A DNA stretch of 64,000 bases from Paracoccaceae bacterium (GCA_021647745.1 JAKIUB010000008.1:32412-96411); one strand, 5' to 3'. Positions 51,145-60,463 are shown, counted from the first letter of the stretch. The notes: a model not told the origin generated them from the letters alone. Made by a program: numbers and translations.

Positions 51145-52755
51145 ATGCAACATATGGTTAAGGCGGTTGTGCTGGGGCTGATTGTTCTGGCGGCGGCAGT
51201 CGCAACAAACTTCGCAAGAGATCTGTCATATCAGGTTCACGCGGTCATCATTATTCTTGTGGCTGGCTATCTGTTTACCCGCGAAATCGGCAAGATCGGC
51301 AATGCGCCGGTGCCCGCCGAGACGGGGTATATGGACGGGGTTATCCGGGCCGGGGTTATTGCCACCGTGTTCTGGGGCATTACCGGCTTTCTTGTCGGGG
51401 TCTGGATCGCGTTTCAGCTGGCGTATCCGTCGCTTAACCTATCCGAGCTGACTCAGGGATATTTGAATTTTGGCCGTTTGCGTCCGTTGCATACCTCGGC
51501 GGTTATTTTTGCGTTCGGGGGCAACGCCCTGATCGCCACCTCGTTTTATGTGGTCCAGCGCACCTCGGCGGCGCGGCTTTTTGGTGGCAATCTCGCGTGG
51601 TTTGTTTTCTGGGGTTATCAGTTGTTTATTGTGCTTGCGGCCACCGGATACGTTCTCGGGGCAACCCAATCCAAGGAATATGCCGAGCCTGAATGGTATG
51701 TCGATATTTGGCTGACCATCGTCTGGGTGGCCTATCTCGTGGTCTTTGCCGGCACGATCTACAAGCGCAAAGAGCCGCATATCTTTGTGGCAAACTGGTT
51801 CTACCTTGCCTTTATCCTGACCATCGCCATGCTGCATATCATCAACAATCTCTCCATGCCTGTTTCGATCTTCGGTTCCAAGTCGGTATCGGTATTTGCC
51901 GGGGTGCAGGATGCGATGGTGCAGTGGTGGTATGGCCATAATGCGGTGGGCTTCTTTTTGACCGCCGGCTTCCTTGGCATGATGTATTACTTTGTGCCCA
52001 AACAGGCCGAACGTCCGATTTATTCCTATAAGCTTTCTATCGTGCATTTTTGGGCCTTGATCTTCCTTTATATCTGGGCCGGCCCGCACCATCTGCTTTA
52101 TACAGCACTTCCCGACTGGGCGCAGACGCTGGGTATGGTGATGTCGATCATTCTCTGGATGCCTTCATGGGGCGGTATGATCAATGGCCTGATGACGCTT
52201 TCCGGCGCGTGGGATAAACTGCGCACCGATCCGGTGCTGCGTATCATGGTGATCTCTATCGCATTTTACGGCATGTCGACCTTTGAAGGGCCGATGATGG
52301 CGATCAAGGCGGTGAACTCGCTCAGCCACTACACTGACTGGACCATTGGCCACGTGCATTCCGGTGCTTTGGGCTGGAACGGCATGATCACCTTCGGGGC
52401 GATCTACTTCCTGGCGCCGCGTTTGTGGAACCGCAAGGGGCTATACAGCACCAAGCTGGTTAACTACCACTTCTGGCTCGCCACCATCGGCATCGTTATT
52501 TATGCGTCGTCGATGTGGGTATCGGGCATCATGGAAGGCCTGATGTGGCGTGAAGTGGATGCGCAGGGCTTCTTGGTGAACTCCTTCGCCGATACGGTTG
52601 CCGCCAAATTCCCGCTGCTGGTTATCCGCGGTGTTGGAGGGTTGTTCTACCTTACCGGCGCGCTGATCATGGCCTACAACATACGCATGACCATCATAGG
52701 GGCCGGCAACGCAAAGCCAAAAGAAGCCGCCCCTGCCACGGTTCCAGCTGAATAA
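51145..52755 (+). CDS. ccoN: cbb3-type cytochrome c oxidase subunit I
   Basis: A 536-residue catalytic subunit with about 12-14 membrane helices. The low-spin heme His is in RPLHTSAVIFAFGGNA. Copper and heme ligands lie in WWYGHNAVGFFLTAG, WAGPHHLLYTALP and TIGHVHSGALGWNG. It reduces oxygen to water with high affinity while pumping protons. It is first of ccoNOQP, preceded by an FNR box. Confidence 0.97.
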   Translation: MQHMVKAVVLGLIVLAAAVATNFARDLSYQVHAVIIILVAGYLFTREIGKIGNAPVPAETGYMDGVIRAGVIATVFWGITGFLVGVWIAFQLAYPSLNLSELTQGYLNFGRLRPLHTSAVIFAFGGNALIATSFYVVQRTSAARLFGGNLAWFVFWGYQLFIVLAATGYVLGATQSKEYAEPEWYVDIWLTIVWVAYLVVFAGTIYKRKEPHIFVANWFYLAFILTIAMLHIINNLSMPVSIFGSKSVSVFAGVQDAMVQWWYGHNAVGFFLTAGFLGMMYYFVPKQAERPIYSYKLSIVHFWALIFLYIWAGPHHLLYTALPDWAQTLGMVMSIILWMPSWGGMINGLMTLSGAWDKLRTDPVLRIMVISIAFYGMSTFEGPMMAIKAVNSLSHYTDWTIGHVHSGALGWNGMITFGAIYFLAPRLWNRKGLYSTKLVNYHFWLATIGIVIYASSMWVSGIMEGLMWREVDAQGFLVNSFADTVAAKFPLLVIRGVGGLFYLTGALIMAYNIRMTIIGAGNAKPKEAAPATVPAE

Positions 52756-52768
52756 GGAAAGAGAAACT

Positions 52769-53497
52769 ATGGGTATACTTGACAAACACGGCGTTATCGA
52801 AAGAAACGCTACCCTGCTTATGGTGCTCTCCCTTGTTGTGGTGAGCATTGGCGGACTGGTGCAGATCGTGCCGCTCTTTTATCTGGAAAACACCATCGAG
52901 GATGTGGATGGCATGCGCCCCTACACCCCGCTGGAGCTGTCCGGGCGTGATGTTTATATCCGCGAGGGCTGCTATGTCTGCCACAGCCAGATGATCCGGC
53001 CATTGCGCGACGAAGTGGAGCGCTACGGTAATTATTCGCTGGCCGCCGAAAGCCAGTATGACCGGCCTTTCCAGTGGGGCTCCAAGCGCACCGGGCCTGA
53101 CTTGGCCCGTGTGGGTGGGCGCTATTCGGATAAATGGCAGGTAGACCACCTGAAGGATCCCCGCTCTGTTGTGCCTGAGTCGATCATGCCGTCTTATGCG
53201 TTTCTGGCCAATCGTGAGCTAAATATCGAGTTTATCGAAGACCGGATCCGGGCTGAACAGATGGTTGGTGTGCCTTATGATCAGGCCATGTATGACTCCG
53301 CCAAATCGGATGTCCTGGCCCAGCTGGACCCTTATTCAGACGGGATCGACGGTCTGCTTGAGCGTTATCCCGGTGCCGTGGCCCGCAACTTTGACGGCCA
53401 GCCCGAGCTGACCGAAATGGATGCGCTCGTGGCATATCTGCAAGTGCTTGGCACGATGGTGGATTTTTCCACCTTCACGCCTGATGAAAGCCGTTAG
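52769..53497 (+). CDS. ccoO: cbb3-type cytochrome c oxidase subunit II
   Basis: A 242-residue monoheme cytochrome c. One N-terminal membrane helix (TLLMVLSLVVVSIGGLVQ) precedes the heme motif CYVCHSQ and the axial Met in SIMPSYAFL. It passes electrons from CcoP to CcoN. AAGGAAAGAG lies before the ATG. Confidence 0.96.
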   Translation: MGILDKHGVIERNATLLMVLSLVVVSIGGLVQIVPLFYLENTIEDVDGMRPYTPLELSGRDVYIREGCYVCHSQMIRPLRDEVERYGNYSLAAESQYDRPFQWGSKRTGPDLARVGGRYSDKWQVDHLKDPRSVVPESIMPSYAFLANRELNIEFIEDRIRAEQMVGVPYDQAMYDSAKSDVLAQLDPYSDGIDGLLERYPGAVARNFDGQPELTEMDALVAYLQVLGTMVDFSTFTPDESR

Positions 53498-53505
53498 GGG
53501 GTATT

Positions 53506-53685
53506 ATGGAAAATTTATTGCAAGAAATGGCGGATAACTGGTTTGTGCTGGTCATGTTTACAATATTTATCGGCATCATTATTTTTGCCTTCCGCCCCAG
53601 CGCCAAGGACAAGTACGAGAAGTTGCGCAGCCTGCCGCTACGCGATGACGATGTTCTGGTTGAAGACGAGTCAGGAGAGAAGTAA
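53506..53685 (+). CDS. ccoQ: cbb3 oxidase small subunit
   Basis: A 59-residue protein with one membrane helix (NWFVLVMFTIFIGIIIFAF) and an acidic, charged tail (LPLRDDDVLVEDESGEK), as typical of CcoQ/FixQ. It stabilises the oxidase complex. It starts eight bases after ccoO, and its stop TAA shares a base with the ccoP start. Confidence 0.92.
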   Translation: MENLLQEMADNWFVLVMFTIFIGIIIFAFRPSAKDKYEKLRSLPLRDDDVLVEDESGEK

Positions 53686-54551
53686 TGGCTAAAAAACCCG
53701 AAAAAAAAGAAGTAGAAACAACGGGCCATATCTGGGACGGGATCGAGGAATATAATAACCCGCTACCGCGTTGGTGGTTGACCACAACATACCTGACCAT
53801 CATCTGGGGTATCGGCTATATCATTCTTTATCCGGCCATTCCTTTGCCGGGCGGGGCAACACCGGGCGTGCTTGGCTATTCTTCACGGGCCGAGGTCCAG
53901 AAAGATATCGACGAGGTAAACGAACGCAACGCGCCTCTGGTCGAGCGGGTTAACCAGCTTGAGCTGGCCGCGATCGCCAGTGACGAGGAGGTCGGTGGTT
54001 TTGCCATCAATGGTGGCGAGGCGGTTTTCAAGACCTTTTGCGCGCAGTGCCACGGCTCCGGTGCTGCCGGTTCGCCCGGCTATCCTAATTTGGCCGATGA
54101 TGAATGGCTCTGGGGCGGCACCATCGAGGATATTTACGAGACCATCAGCGTTGGTATTCGTGATGAAGCCAACTATGATACCCGTATATCACAAATGCCG
54201 GCATTCGGCGCGGATGAATTGCTCGGCAAGGAGGAAATCAGCACGCTGGTTTCCTATGTTGGTTCGCTTAGCGGCATCAATGGCGCCGGCGCTGCCGAAG
54301 CCGCGGCTGGCGAACAACTGTATCTGGAAAGTTGCGCAGCCTGCCACGGGGATAACGGCGAGGGCGACAGCTTTGGCGGAGCGCCCAACCTGACAGACGC
54401 GATCTGGCTTTATGGCTCGGATGTCGCTGCTCTGACAGAGACCATCTCCAACTCCAGATTCGGTGTGATGCCGGCTTGGTCCGGCCGGCTTTCCGAAAGC
54501 CAGATACGCCAGGCATCGGTGTATATCCACGCGCTTGGCGGTGGCGAATAA
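53685..54551 (+). CDS. ccoP: cbb3-type cytochrome c oxidase diheme subunit III
   Basis: A 288-residue diheme cytochrome c. A conserved N-terminal ETTGHIWDGIEEYNNPLPRW leads into a membrane helix and a coiled linker. Two heme motifs follow, FCAQCHGSGAAG and SCAACHGDNGEG, with axial Met in QMPAFG and VMPAWSG. It receives electrons from cytochrome c. It is the last gene of the ccoNOQP operon, followed by a hairpin. Confidence 0.97.
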   Translation: MAKKPEKKEVETTGHIWDGIEEYNNPLPRWWLTTTYLTIIWGIGYIILYPAIPLPGGATPGVLGYSSRAEVQKDIDEVNERNAPLVERVNQLELAAIASDEEVGGFAINGGEAVFKTFCAQCHGSGAAGSPGYPNLADDEWLWGGTIEDIYETISVGIRDEANYDTRISQMPAFGADELLGKEEISTLVSYVGSLSGINGAGAAEAAAGEQLYLESCAACHGDNGEGDSFGGAPNLTDAIWLYGSDVAALTETISNSRFGVMPAWSGRLSESQIRQASVYIHALGGGE

Positions 54552-54574
54552 GCCTGTTGCCCTTATGATCTAAA

Positions 54575-54600
54575 AAGCCCGGCTTTTGTCGGTCTTTTTG
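54575..54600 (+). terminator. Rho-independent terminator after ccoP
   Basis: AGCCCGGC pairs with GTCGGTCT (one mismatch, one wobble), loop TTTT, then TTTT (54594-54599). It lies 25 bases past the ccoP stop and separates ccoNOQP from the following FNR-controlled units. Confidence 0.6.
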
Positions 54601-54617
54601 TTAACAAAACCATAAAG

Positions 54618-54631
54618 TTGATATGGATCAA
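54618..54631 (+). promoter_or_regulatory. FNR box with class II geometry in front of the candidate small RNA
   Basis: TTGAT-ATGG-ATCAA is a perfect FNR palindrome centred at 54624.5. Class II activation predicts a start near 54666; TACAAG stands at 54654-54659 exactly where the -10 should be. No coding gene begins between here and the terminator at 54798, so the natural product is a short RNA. Confidence 0.75.
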
Positions 54632-54665
54632 TTACCTACCGGCGAATCGTGGCTACAAGAAGGTA

Positions 54666-54798
54666 GCGAAGCCAAGATTGTTAGATTCTAACGGATTTTG
54701 ACTTTTGATGTGGGACTCTGGTCTCACCTCACTCCCCTCGCGCCTCGCTGGCGCAAACTTTTGGCCTGGTCTCTGATAAGGGGATCAGGTCTTTTTTT
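54666..54798 (+). ncRNA. Candidate FnrL-activated small RNA (~130 nt) between ccoP and ccoG
   Basis: Predicted from the upstream FNR box. Hairpin 1: GUGGGAC-UCUG-GUCUCAC (54710-54727). A single-stranded C-rich linker CUCACUCCCCUC (54728-54739) follows. Hairpin 2: GCGCC-UCGCU-GGCGC (54740-54754). The terminator hairpin CCUGGUCUC/GAGACC-like GGGAUCAGG (54765-54789) ends in seven U (54792-54798). The order of hairpin, C-rich linker and intrinsic terminator is typical of trans-acting sRNAs that target ribosome sites; PcrZ of Rhodobacter sphaeroides is a known FnrL-dependent precedent. No open frame of note lies inside. Confidence 0.6.
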
Positions 54799-54825
54799 CG
54801 GGTGCGGCAATGTGCTAGGTATTTA

Positions 54826-54839
54826 TTGATCGAGATCAA
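54826..54839 (+). promoter_or_regulatory. FNR box upstream of ccoG
   Basis: TTGAT-CGAG-ATCAA, a perfect site, centred 86 bases before the ccoG start and downstream of the small RNA terminator. It gives ccoGHIS its own oxygen-controlled promoter. Confidence 0.8.
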
Positions 54840-54918
54840 GGATACTGCGCCGAGATCGGGCATATTCCCGAGCAGTATCGGCTTTTAACTCAGCCGTTTA
54901 TATAGTCCGGAGCCAGAA

Positions 54919-56349
54919 GTGAACGAAGAATCGCCGCAGCAAGAGAGTCTGTACTCTGCCAGAGAGCCGATTTTTCCGCGCCGGGTGTCGGGAAAGTTCC
55001 GCAATATAAAATGGTGGCTGATGGGCGTGACCCTTGGCATATACTATCTTTTGCCATGGGTGCGCTGGGATCGCGGGCCAAACATGTCGGATCAGGCGGT
55101 ATTGCTGGACATGTCGAGCCGCAGGTTCTTTTTCTTCTGGGTAGAGATATGGCCGCACGAGTTTTATTTCATTGCCGGATTGCTGATCATGGCCGGGCTG
55201 GGGCTGTTTTTGTTTACCTCGGCATTGGGGCGGGTCTGGTGTGGCTATGCCTGCCCGCAGACTGTCTGGACAGATCTTTATATTCTGGTCGAGCGCTGGG
55301 TGGAGGGTGACCGCAATGCCCGCCTGCGGCTGCTCAAGGCGAAATGGGATGTGCGAAAATGGCGCTTGCGGCTGACTAAATGGGCCTTGTGGCTGTTGAT
55401 CGGAGTGGCAACTGGCGGGGCGTGGGTGTTTTATTTTGCCGATGCCCCCACATTGGCGCGCGAGCTGTTTACCGGGCAGGCGCATCCGATTGCCTATATA
55501 TTTATCGCCTCACTCACCGCCACCACTTTTATTTTTGGCGGGTTTATGCGGGAACAAATCTGTATTTATGCCTGCCCGTGGCCAAGAATACAGGCGGCGA
55601 TGATGGACGAAGAGACCCTGACGGTCGGCTATCGAGAGTGGCGCGGCGAGCCGCGCGGCAAGGGTAAAAAACGCGATGGCGAGGAGCCGCTCGGCGATTG
55701 CATCGACTGTATGGCCTGCGTAAATGTCTGCCCTGCGGGCATAGATATTCGCGATGGCCAGCAGCTGGAATGTATCACTTGTGCGCTATGTATTGATGCC
55801 TGTGACGATGTGATGACCAAAATCGGCAAGCCGCGCGGCTTGATTGACTATCTGGCCATCACCGATATCGAGCGCGAAAGTGCGGGTGAAGAGCCGCGCC
55901 TGGTGTGGCGACATGTGTTTCGGCTGCGCACCATGATCTATGTATCGCTCTGGATGGCTGTCGGCGTGGCGCTGGCGGTGGCACTGGTTGTGCGCACCGA
56001 TATCGGGGTAGCCGTATCGCCGGTGCGCAATCCGACCTTTATTGTCATGTCCGACGGCTCTGTGCGCAATACCTATGATGTGCGCATGCGGAATATGCAG
56101 GCGGATGATATTATCTTTGATATTTCGGTCGAGGCCGAGGGTGATATCGAGGTCAAGATCGAGGGAGAAGAAGGCCATGCGGTTTTGTCTCCGGCGGATG
56201 ATACTAAAAAGATCCGTCTTTATTTGACCAGCCCGCCAGATAGTGCCATGTCGACAGCTGACTCCACAACAGTGCGGATTTGGATTAGAAATGAAGAGAG
56301 CGGTGCCGAGACTTTTGCGGATACCGTATTTAACGGGAGGGGAGGCTAA
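54919..56349 (+). CDS. ccoG: cbb3 oxidase assembly ferredoxin-type protein
   Basis: A 476-residue polytopic membrane protein (FixG/RdxA type). It has membrane helices, a Cys motif WCGYACPQTVWTD, a second CIYACPWPRIQAAM and two ferredoxin motifs CIDCMACVNVCPAGID and CITCALCIDACDD, followed by an immunoglobulin-like periplasmic tail. It is thought to reduce copper for cbb3 assembly. The start is GTG 54919 with GGAG upstream. It is first of ccoGHIS. Confidence 0.94.
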   Translation: MNEESPQQESLYSAREPIFPRRVSGKFRNIKWWLMGVTLGIYYLLPWVRWDRGPNMSDQAVLLDMSSRRFFFFWVEIWPHEFYFIAGLLIMAGLGLFLFTSALGRVWCGYACPQTVWTDLYILVERWVEGDRNARLRLLKAKWDVRKWRLRLTKWALWLLIGVATGGAWVFYFADAPTLARELFTGQAHPIAYIFIASLTATTFIFGGFMREQICIYACPWPRIQAAMMDEETLTVGYREWRGEPRGKGKKRDGEEPLGDCIDCMACVNVCPAGIDIRDGQQLECITCALCIDACDDVMTKIGKPRGLIDYLAITDIERESAGEEPRLVWRHVFRLRTMIYVSLWMAVGVALAVALVVRTDIGVAVSPVRNPTFIVMSDGSVRNTYDVRMRNMQADDIIFDISVEAEGDIEVKIEGEEGHAVLSPADDTKKIRLYLTSPPDSAMSTADSTTVRIWIRNEESGAETFADTVFNGRGG

Positions 56350-56351
56350 CC

Positions 56352-56822
56352 ATGGCCGAAACAAAACCAAAAGAATTCACCGGCAAAAAAATGCTGCTGG
56401 TAATGCTGTCATTTTTCGGGGTGATCATTACGGTCAACATGTTTATGGCGTTTTCTGCCGTATCAACTTTCCCCGGGCTGGAGGTGAAAAACTCCTATGT
56501 AGCCTCTCAGGAATTCAATGATCGCAAGCGCGCCCAGCTTGCCCTTGGCTGGGAGGTCGAGTTTTATAGCGAAGGCGACGAGGCGGTTCTTGTGCTGAAG
56601 GATGCCGCGGGCGAGACGGTTATTCCTGCCTCGATTACCGCTAAAATTGGCCGGCCGACCTCTGATGTCGAGGACCAGACCCTTGATTTTCGCCTTGTTG
56701 GCGAGGTTTACCGCGCGGCGGCTATTTTGCCCGCCGGCCCGTGGCGGCTATTTCTTGATGCGGTTGCCCAAGATGGCACACGCTACAAAAAGCGCCTGCG
56801 CCTGCTGGTAGAAGCCGACTGA
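56352..56822 (+). CDS. ccoH: cbb3 oxidase assembly protein FixH/CcoH
   Basis: A 156-residue protein with one N-terminal membrane helix (MLLVMLSFFGVIITVNMFMA) and a periplasmic beta-sandwich with LGWEVEF and GPWRLFLDAV, as in FixH. It stabilises CcoN during assembly. It begins two bases after ccoG. Confidence 0.9.
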   Translation: MAETKPKEFTGKKMLLVMLSFFGVIITVNMFMAFSAVSTFPGLEVKNSYVASQEFNDRKRAQLALGWEVEFYSEGDEAVLVLKDAAGETVIPASITAKIGRPTSDVEDQTLDFRLVGEVYRAAAILPAGPWRLFLDAVAQDGTRYKKRLRLLVEAD

Positions 56823-56823
56823 C

Positions 56824-59019
56824 ATGAGCAACGAAACACCGGGGATGGCGGCCTGCCCGGCCTGTGTAGCGCTGCCTGATAAAGCAGGCTTGCTTCCCAA
56901 GCTTGATCCCGCCGATGTGGATATGCGGCGGGTCGAGTTTTCTTTGCCAACGGTGCATTGCGCTGCCTGTATTTCAGCGGTGGAGCGGACCTTGGGCGCG
57001 CGGCCTGATGTCTTTGGTGCGCGGGTTAATCTGACCCTGAAGCGGGTATCTATCACGGCAGCGGATAGGCCAGATATTGAAGAAAGCTTGATGGCACAGC
57101 TCGAAGATATGGGCTATCCGGCGCGTTCGCTTGACGGTGCAGTGCTGGCCAATGCGGCGGGCGACAAGGCGGGCCGCGATATGCTGGCGCGGCTTGGCGT
57201 GGCCGGTTTTGCGATGATGAACGTGATGCTGTTGTCGATTTCGGTCTGGGCAGGGGCTGATGGCTACACCCGCGACCTGATGCACTGGATATCGGCGGCC
57301 ATTGCTTTTCCGGCGGTTATCTTTGCCAGCTACCCGTTTTATAAATCGGCGTGGAACGCGCTTTCGCACGGGCGGCTCAATATGGAGGTGCCGATTACGC
57401 TTGCCATATTTCTGGCACTCGGGATCTCGCTTTATGAAACCATACAAGGCGGAGAAAACGCCTATTTCGATGCTGCGCTGTCGCTGACATTTTTCCTGCT
57501 GATTGGCCGGTATCTTGATTTTCGCACCCGTGCGGTGGCACGATCCGCGGCGTCAGAACTGGCCGCGCTCGAAGTGCAAAAGGCCCGGCGGGTGGCCAAG
57601 GACGGCAGCGAGGAAACCGTGCCGATGGATGCGCTGCGCGAGGGCGATATTCTGGCCGTTGCTCCTGGTGAGCGCCTGCCGGCAGACGGGGTTGTCACCT
57701 GGGGTGATAGCGAGCTGGACCCCTCGATGCTGACCGGCGAAACCCTGCCGCAAGCTGTTGGTGTAGGGGTCAAGGTGCGTGCAGGCATGCTCAATATTTC
57801 CGGCCCACTCAAGATACGGGCTGAAGGGTTGGGCGAAGATACCCTGCTCAAGCAAATCACCCGGCTGGTGGAAACCGCCGAAACCACCCGCAATAAATAT
57901 ACTTCGCTGGCCGAGAAAGCGGCGCGCATTTATGCGCCGCTGGTGCATACCTTGGCGTTGGCGGCCTTTCTGGCTTGGGGGTTTTCTACCGGTGATTGGC
58001 GGTTGGCGGTCAATATCGCGGCGGCGGTGCTGATTATCACCTGCCCTTGCGCGCTTGGTCTGGCGGTGCCTGCGGTGCTGGCGGCAGCTTCGGGGCGGCT
58101 TTTTGCCCAAGGGGTTTTGCTGAAGGACGGGGTGGCGCTGGAGCGGCTGGCCGAAATTGATATGGTAGTGTTTGATAAAACAGGCACCCTGACCACCGGC
58201 AAACCGGTTTTGACCAATGCCGCCACAATACCTGAACGGGATACCAAAATAGCGGCTGCGTTGGCGAGGCATTCGGCGCATCCTCTCTCTCGGGCAATTG
58301 CTAGGGCGTTCGAGAGCGACCTTATGGTCGAAGATGTCAGCGAGCATCCGGGCTTTGGCACTTCGGGGCAGATTGACGGGACGGAGGTGCGCCTTGGTCG
58401 CGCCGACTGGTGTGGTGCCGAGGCAGGCGAGATGACAACCGTGTGGCTGAAGGTCGGCGAGCAGGCGCCGGTGGCATTTTTGTTTGAAGACGAGCTGCGC
58501 CCCGAGGCGGCAGCGACCGTAGAAGCCCTGAAGCAGGTGGGCATGGAAGTGCGGTTGCTGTCAGGAGATGTGCCGGGTGCTGTGCAAAAAATGGCGGCGG
58601 CGGCCGGTATTGAAGACTGGACCGCACAAGCGACTCCGGCTGAAAAGGTAGATGCCCTGATGGCAATGGCCGAGGCCGGTCACAAGGTATTGATGGTCGG
58701 TGACGGGCTGAATGATGCGGCGGCACTGGCGGCGGCGCATGTGTCGATCTCGCCGGCGTCGGCGGTGGATGCCAGCCGCTCCAGCGCGGATATGATCATT
58801 ATCAATGACAACCTCGCCGAGATCGTGGTCAGCCATCGCATCGCGGTTGCCTCTCGGCGGCGGATCCTCGAAAATTTCTCGATTGCTGCGGTTTATAATA
58901 TGATATCGGTGCCTTTGGCCCTTGCTGGTATTGCCACGCCGTTGCATGCGGCGCTTGCAATGTCGACCAGCTCAATTATTGTGTCGCTCAATGCGATGCG
59001 GATCGGACGGATGAAATGA
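56824..59019 (+). CDS. ccoI: Copper-type P1B ATPase of cbb3 assembly
   Basis: A 731-residue cation ATPase (FixI). N-terminal ACPACVAL and a heavy-metal domain VHCAACISAVERTL, transmembrane metal site ITCPCALGLAVP, phosphorylation site FDKTGTLTTG and hinge GDGLNDAAALAAA are all present. It exports copper for the CcoN site. It starts one base after the ccoH stop and overlaps ccoS. Confidence 0.95.
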   Translation: MSNETPGMAACPACVALPDKAGLLPKLDPADVDMRRVEFSLPTVHCAACISAVERTLGARPDVFGARVNLTLKRVSITAADRPDIEESLMAQLEDMGYPARSLDGAVLANAAGDKAGRDMLARLGVAGFAMMNVMLLSISVWAGADGYTRDLMHWISAAIAFPAVIFASYPFYKSAWNALSHGRLNMEVPITLAIFLALGISLYETIQGGENAYFDAALSLTFFLLIGRYLDFRTRAVARSAASELAALEVQKARRVAKDGSEETVPMDALREGDILAVAPGERLPADGVVTWGDSELDPSMLTGETLPQAVGVGVKVRAGMLNISGPLKIRAEGLGEDTLLKQITRLVETAETTRNKYTSLAEKAARIYAPLVHTLALAAFLAWGFSTGDWRLAVNIAAAVLIITCPCALGLAVPAVLAAASGRLFAQGVLLKDGVALERLAEIDMVVFDKTGTLTTGKPVLTNAATIPERDTKIAAALARHSAHPLSRAIARAFESDLMVEDVSEHPGFGTSGQIDGTEVRLGRADWCGAEAGEMTTVWLKVGEQAPVAFLFEDELRPEAAATVEALKQVGMEVRLLSGDVPGAVQKMAAAAGIEDWTAQATPAEKVDALMAMAEAGHKVLMVGDGLNDAAALAAAHVSISPASAVDASRSSADMIIINDNLAEIVVSHRIAVASRRRILENFSIAAVYNMISVPLALAGIATPLHAALAMSTSSIIVSLNAMRIGRMK

Positions 59020-59177
59020 ACATTCTCGCAATTCTGATCCCGGTGTCGCTGGTGCTTGGCGGCCTTGGGCTGGCGGCCTTTTTCTGGTCGATCAAAAACC
59101 ACCAGTATGATGACCCCAAAGGTAATGCCGAGCGGATCCTCTCGGACCGGTTTGATGATGAGCCGGACAAAGACTAG
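59016..59177 (+). CDS. ccoS: cbb3 oxidase maturation protein
   Basis: A 53-residue protein with one membrane helix (ILAILIPVSLVLGGLGLAAF) followed by FWSIKNHQYDDPKGNAERIL, the CcoS signature. It is needed for cofactor insertion into the oxidase. The ATG overlaps the ccoI stop, and its stop overlaps the convergent kynU end by four bases. Confidence 0.92.
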   Translation: MNILAILIPVSLVLGGLGLAAFFWSIKNHQYDDPKGNAERILSDRFDDEPDKD

Positions 59178-60400
59178 GTCACCCTTTCGCGGCGCTGGAA
59201 GCGGGGTTGCTGCCAGATGCCGCTGGCAAGGATATCTTGCAGGATCGCTACAGCCTTTATGATATCTTCATGGCTGAGATAGAGCGGCGAAAGGCCAAAT
59301 CGCAGCACATCGGGTGCGCGAAAATCACCGATGACACCGCGCTCTATCAGGGCCTGCATCACGGCATAGGCTTCTGGATGGGTAAAGGAAACCTGCGCCC
59401 CGCGCGCATCTGCCTCGTGCGGGGAGGTCAGCTTCAGCTCGGGGATATCGGCTTTGATACGCGCGATGAACAGCGATGAAAGTGATTGGCTTTTAGCCCT
59501 GAGCGCGGTCATATCCAGACCGGAAAAAATATCCAGACCAGCTTCCAGTACGCGAAAAGACAAGATGGGCTGGGTGCCGCAGAGAAACTTCCGGATACCG
59601 GTATCGCCCTCAAAACCGGTCTCGAAAGCAAAGGGGCGGGCATGGCCCCACCAGCCGGAAAGCGGCTGCGATACATGGGGCAGGTGGCGCTTGGCGCAAT
59701 AGAGAAACGCGGGCGCGCCCGGCCCGCCATTGAGGTATTTGTAGGTGCAGCCGATGGCGAGGTCTACATTGTGCTGCCCAAGCGCCACCGGAAATATACC
59801 GGCACTGTGGCACAGATCCCAGATAACCACTGCCCCGGCCTCATGGGCGCGCTTTGTGATGCGGCCCATATCCGCGAGTTTGCCAGTGCGGTAATCGACA
59901 TGGTTGATCAGCACCACGGCGACGGTTTCGTCTATTTCCCCCAGTATATCGTTTTTGGCGAGGCGGATATTCAGCCCCGGCCGCTGGCTGGCGGCGCCCT
60001 CGAGCATGTATAGGTCGGTGGGAAAGCTACCGGCTTCAGCCAAGACCACATGGCGTTCAGGGCAAAGGGAAAGACCGGCAAAAAGCGCTTTATAAAGGTT
60101 GATCGATGTCGAATCGCAAACCACAACCTCGCCCAAACCGGCCCCGATGAGGGGTGCGAGCCTGTCACCATAGGTGGTCGGAAGCTCAAACCAGCCTGCC
60201 TTGTTCCAGCTCTTGATCAGGTCCTGGCCCCATTCCTGTGCTGTGGTTTTGTTGGCCGTTTCCAGCGCGGCTTTTGGCATGGCACCCAACGAGTTGCCAT
60301 TAAGGTATATCTGGCCCTCGGGAAGGTAAAATCGGTTGCCTACCGCCTGAAAGGGGTCTGCTCTATCCAGAGCTTTGGCATGCGCGAGCGGGTTTTCCAT
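59174..60400 (-). CDS. kynU: Kynureninase
   Basis: A 408-residue PLP enzyme that cleaves kynurenine to anthranilate and alanine. IYLNGNSLGAMPKAA, CDSTSINLYKALF, INHVDYRTGKLADM, VIWDLCHSAGIFPV and the Schiff-base Lys in IGCTYKYLNGGPGAPAF are family motifs. Start ATG 60400 has GGAGAG upstream. Other tryptophan-catabolic genes are not nearby, though the aminotransferase and indolepyruvate enzyme in this window act on the same amino-acid group. Confidence 0.93.
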   Translation of the reverse strand: MENPLAHAKALDRADPFQAVGNRFYLPEGQIYLNGNSLGAMPKAALETANKTTAQEWGQDLIKSWNKAGWFELPTTYGDRLAPLIGAGLGEVVVCDSTSINLYKALFAGLSLCPERHVVLAEAGSFPTDLYMLEGAASQRPGLNIRLAKNDILGEIDETVAVVLINHVDYRTGKLADMGRITKRAHEAGAVVIWDLCHSAGIFPVALGQHNVDLAIGCTYKYLNGGPGAPAFLYCAKRHLPHVSQPLSGWWGHARPFAFETGFEGDTGIRKFLCGTQPILSFRVLEAGLDIFSGLDMTALRAKSQSLSSLFIARIKADIPELKLTSPHEADARGAQVSFTHPEAYAVMQALIERGVIGDFRAPDVLRFGLSPLYLSHEDIIKAVAILQDILASGIWQQPRFQRRERVT

Positions 60401-60463
60401 CGTCTCTCTCCGTTGGTTGCGGGTGCTGGACTTTTGCAACGGTTCCGGCCTATTGAGGCGGGT

